A program made the translations under genes and the position numbers. The notes beneath the pieces are model-generated. The model did not search any database. It worked only from the letters and a program-made list of their open reading frames with translations, and was not told where the DNA came from. Positions 7,969-8,569 of a DNA stretch of 8,569 nt are shown one piece after another. Source of the DNA: DASPOJ01 sp049790315. Its GTDB lineage: Bacteria; Acidobacteriota; Terriglobia; Acidiferrales; UBA7541. The stretch lies in contig JBAQYV010000154.1 in NCBI GenBank assembly GCA_049790315.1, positions 1-8,569 of the forward strand, in the 5' to 3' direction. The stretch's first letter is position 1, and every line of letters begins with the position of its first letter.

Positions 7969-8262
7969 ATGAAGATCACCAAGATTTTAGGCCGTGTGGT
8001 TTTAACCAGCGCGCTAGCCGGAGGTTTGTTGTTGGCCGTGGGCACTCCACTTAGCGCGCAGCCCGATTACTCGAACGCATGTCATCAGCGCCTCGAAAAC
8101 GATCGCGCCCGCATCGATCACGATGCCGCGCGTCACGGCGATCACAGTCCCCAAGTCAATCGCGACGTAAATCGCATGAACGGCGATCGCCAATGGTGCC
8201 GCGATCATCATTCCGATTGGGATCACTCACGTTTTGACGTCGGCATCTATTTCCGCCCCTAG
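7969..8262 (+). CDS. Small exported His/Asp/Arg-rich protein, function unknown
   Basis: A 97-residue hypothetical protein. The start at 7969 follows a GGAGG (7960-7964) at a short 4-base spacing, and begins directly with a signal peptide: MKITK, a hydrophobic core, and a likely cleavage after Ala30 (LSA-Q). An in-frame ATG at 7855 is less likely because its extra 38 residues are basic and would bury the signal. The mature chain of about 67 residues has two Cys (38 and 77), which may form a disulfide in the periplasm, seven His and eleven Asp, in clusters such as HDAARHGDH and CRDHHSDWDH. Such clusters could bind a metal, which is inference. The C-terminus SRFDVGIYFRP reads like a short beta-strand end. 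I do not recognise a named family, though similar short secreted proteins are known to me as hypothetical in acidobacteria. It is a single-gene unit with its own terminator. Confidence 0.8.
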   Translation: MKITKILGRVVLTSALAGGLLLAVGTPLSAQPDYSNACHQRLENDRARIDHDAARHGDHSPQVNRDVNRMNGDRQWCRDHHSDWDHSRFDVGIYFRP

Positions 8263-8269
8263 ACCGCTC

Positions 8270-8291
8270 GCGGGCGCTGTTTGAAGCCCGC
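8270..8291. repeat. Small hairpin after the exported-protein gene
   Basis: GCGGGC (8270-8275) and GCCCGC (8286-8291) pair perfectly around a 10-nt loop, 7 bases after the stop codon and ahead of the main terminator. It may stabilise the 3' end of the mRNA. Confidence 0.35.
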
Positions 8292-8311
8292 CAAATTAAA
8301 ATCGCTCTGCG

Positions 8312-8348
8312 AAGGAGGCTGATCCCAATGATCAGCCTCTTTTGTTTT
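8312..8348 (+). terminator. Rho-independent terminator
   Basis: A perfect 10-bp stem, GAGGCTGATC (8315-8324) and GATCAGCCTC (8330-8339), encloses a 5-nt loop and is followed by TTTTGTTTT (8340-8348). The stem can extend by a G-T and two A-T pairs. It ends transcription of the small exported-protein gene about 50 bases after its stop. Confidence 0.92.
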
Positions 8349-8381
8349 CGTGCGTTTCCGTGCATTTTCGCAGCATTTTTC

Positions 8382-8490
8382 GTAGCGCAGGCGCCTCTGC
8401 CTGCATGCCCTTCGTCCTCGCCCACTCCCCAACTTGGTCATCCCGAGCGAGTCCGCCACGGCGGACGACGAGGGCTCTCTCGACGTTTTG
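8382..8490 (+). repeat. Tandem intergenic repeat, copy 1 (109 bp)
   Basis: Starts GTAGCGCAGGC and matches the next copy at about 71 of the first 79 bases without gaps. It holds two stems: GCAGGC/GCCTGC right after GTAGCG, and GTCCGC (8451-8456)/GCGGAC (8461-8466) with a 4-nt loop. The middle carries a conserved block reading GGTCATCCCGAGCGAGTCCG. No coding potential is apparent; the open frames across it on the minus strand are repeat-derived. Confidence 0.85.
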
Positions 8491-8569
8491 GTAGCGCAGG
8501 CATCCCTGCCTGCAGGCCTTTGGTCCTCGCCCACTCCCCAGCTTGGTCATCCCGAGCGAGTCCGCCGCG
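8491..8569 (+). repeat. Tandem intergenic repeat, copy 2 (cut by the window edge)
   Basis: Second copy of the 109-bp unit, starting GTAGCGCAGGC exactly 109 bases after the first and running off the window. The first stem is kept (GCAGGC/GCCTGC) although its loop differs by three bases, which suggests the structure matters more than the loop sequence. More copies may lie downstream. Confidence 0.85.

Noticed and set aside
8156..8550. Several short minus-strand open frames at the right end
   Set aside because: They arise from the tandem repeat and the antisense of the small exported-protein gene; their similar translations reflect the repeat unit rather than related genes.
8382..8569. CRISPR array
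   Set aside because: Repeat units of 109 bp that are similar throughout, with no short repeats separated by unique spacers and no cas gene nearby.

Overview
The window looks like a piece of chromosome from a moderately high-GC Gram-negative soil bacterium, most likely an Acidobacteriota (Terriglobia-type) genome. The reasons are the combination of a GH133-type glycogen debranching enzyme, a roughly 1,000-residue secreted M14-family peptidase paired with a membrane-anchored c-type cytochrome, a small exported His/Asp-rich protein, and intergenic hairpin elements that begin with GTAGCG, a style of repeat I associate with that phylum. The taxonomic call is an inference from recall, not from a search. 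I see no tRNA, rRNA, CRISPR array, transposase, integrase, phage gene or toxin/defence gene.

Layout, left to right. Positions 1-1562 (+) hold the C-terminal three quarters or so of a glycogen debranching enzyme; its N-terminus lies outside the window. A 292-bp convergent gap follows and holds a strong hairpin but no gene. Positions 1855-4937 (-) encode a secreted M14 zinc peptidase whose reading frame is broken at about 4393-4397, just before the zinc-binding HxxE motif. Immediately upstream on the same strand, 38 bp away, a membrane-anchored monohaem cytochrome c (4976-5500, -) probably heads the same transcript. A roughly 430-bp divergent spacer separates this pair from a 559-residue B12-binding-domain-type radical SAM enzyme (5929-7608, +). 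Inside the spacer a possible 54-codon ORF has a strong Shine-Dalgarno and ends in an ATGA overlap with the radical SAM start. After a 360-bp gap rich in inverted repeats comes a 97-residue exported His/Asp-rich protein (7969-8262, +) with a textbook Rho-independent terminator. The window ends in two tandem copies of a roughly 109-bp intergenic repeat.

The genes do not form one obvious pathway. The debranching enzyme belongs to glycogen/maltodextrin turnover, the cytochrome and peptidase form a small export-related pair, and the radical SAM enzyme stands as its own unit. The points most worth following up are the frameshift in the M14 gene, the unknown substrate of the radical SAM enzyme and its possible upstream small ORF, and the family of GTAGCG hairpin elements that recurs in several intergenic regions. 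I did not find a convincing new multi-gene system.
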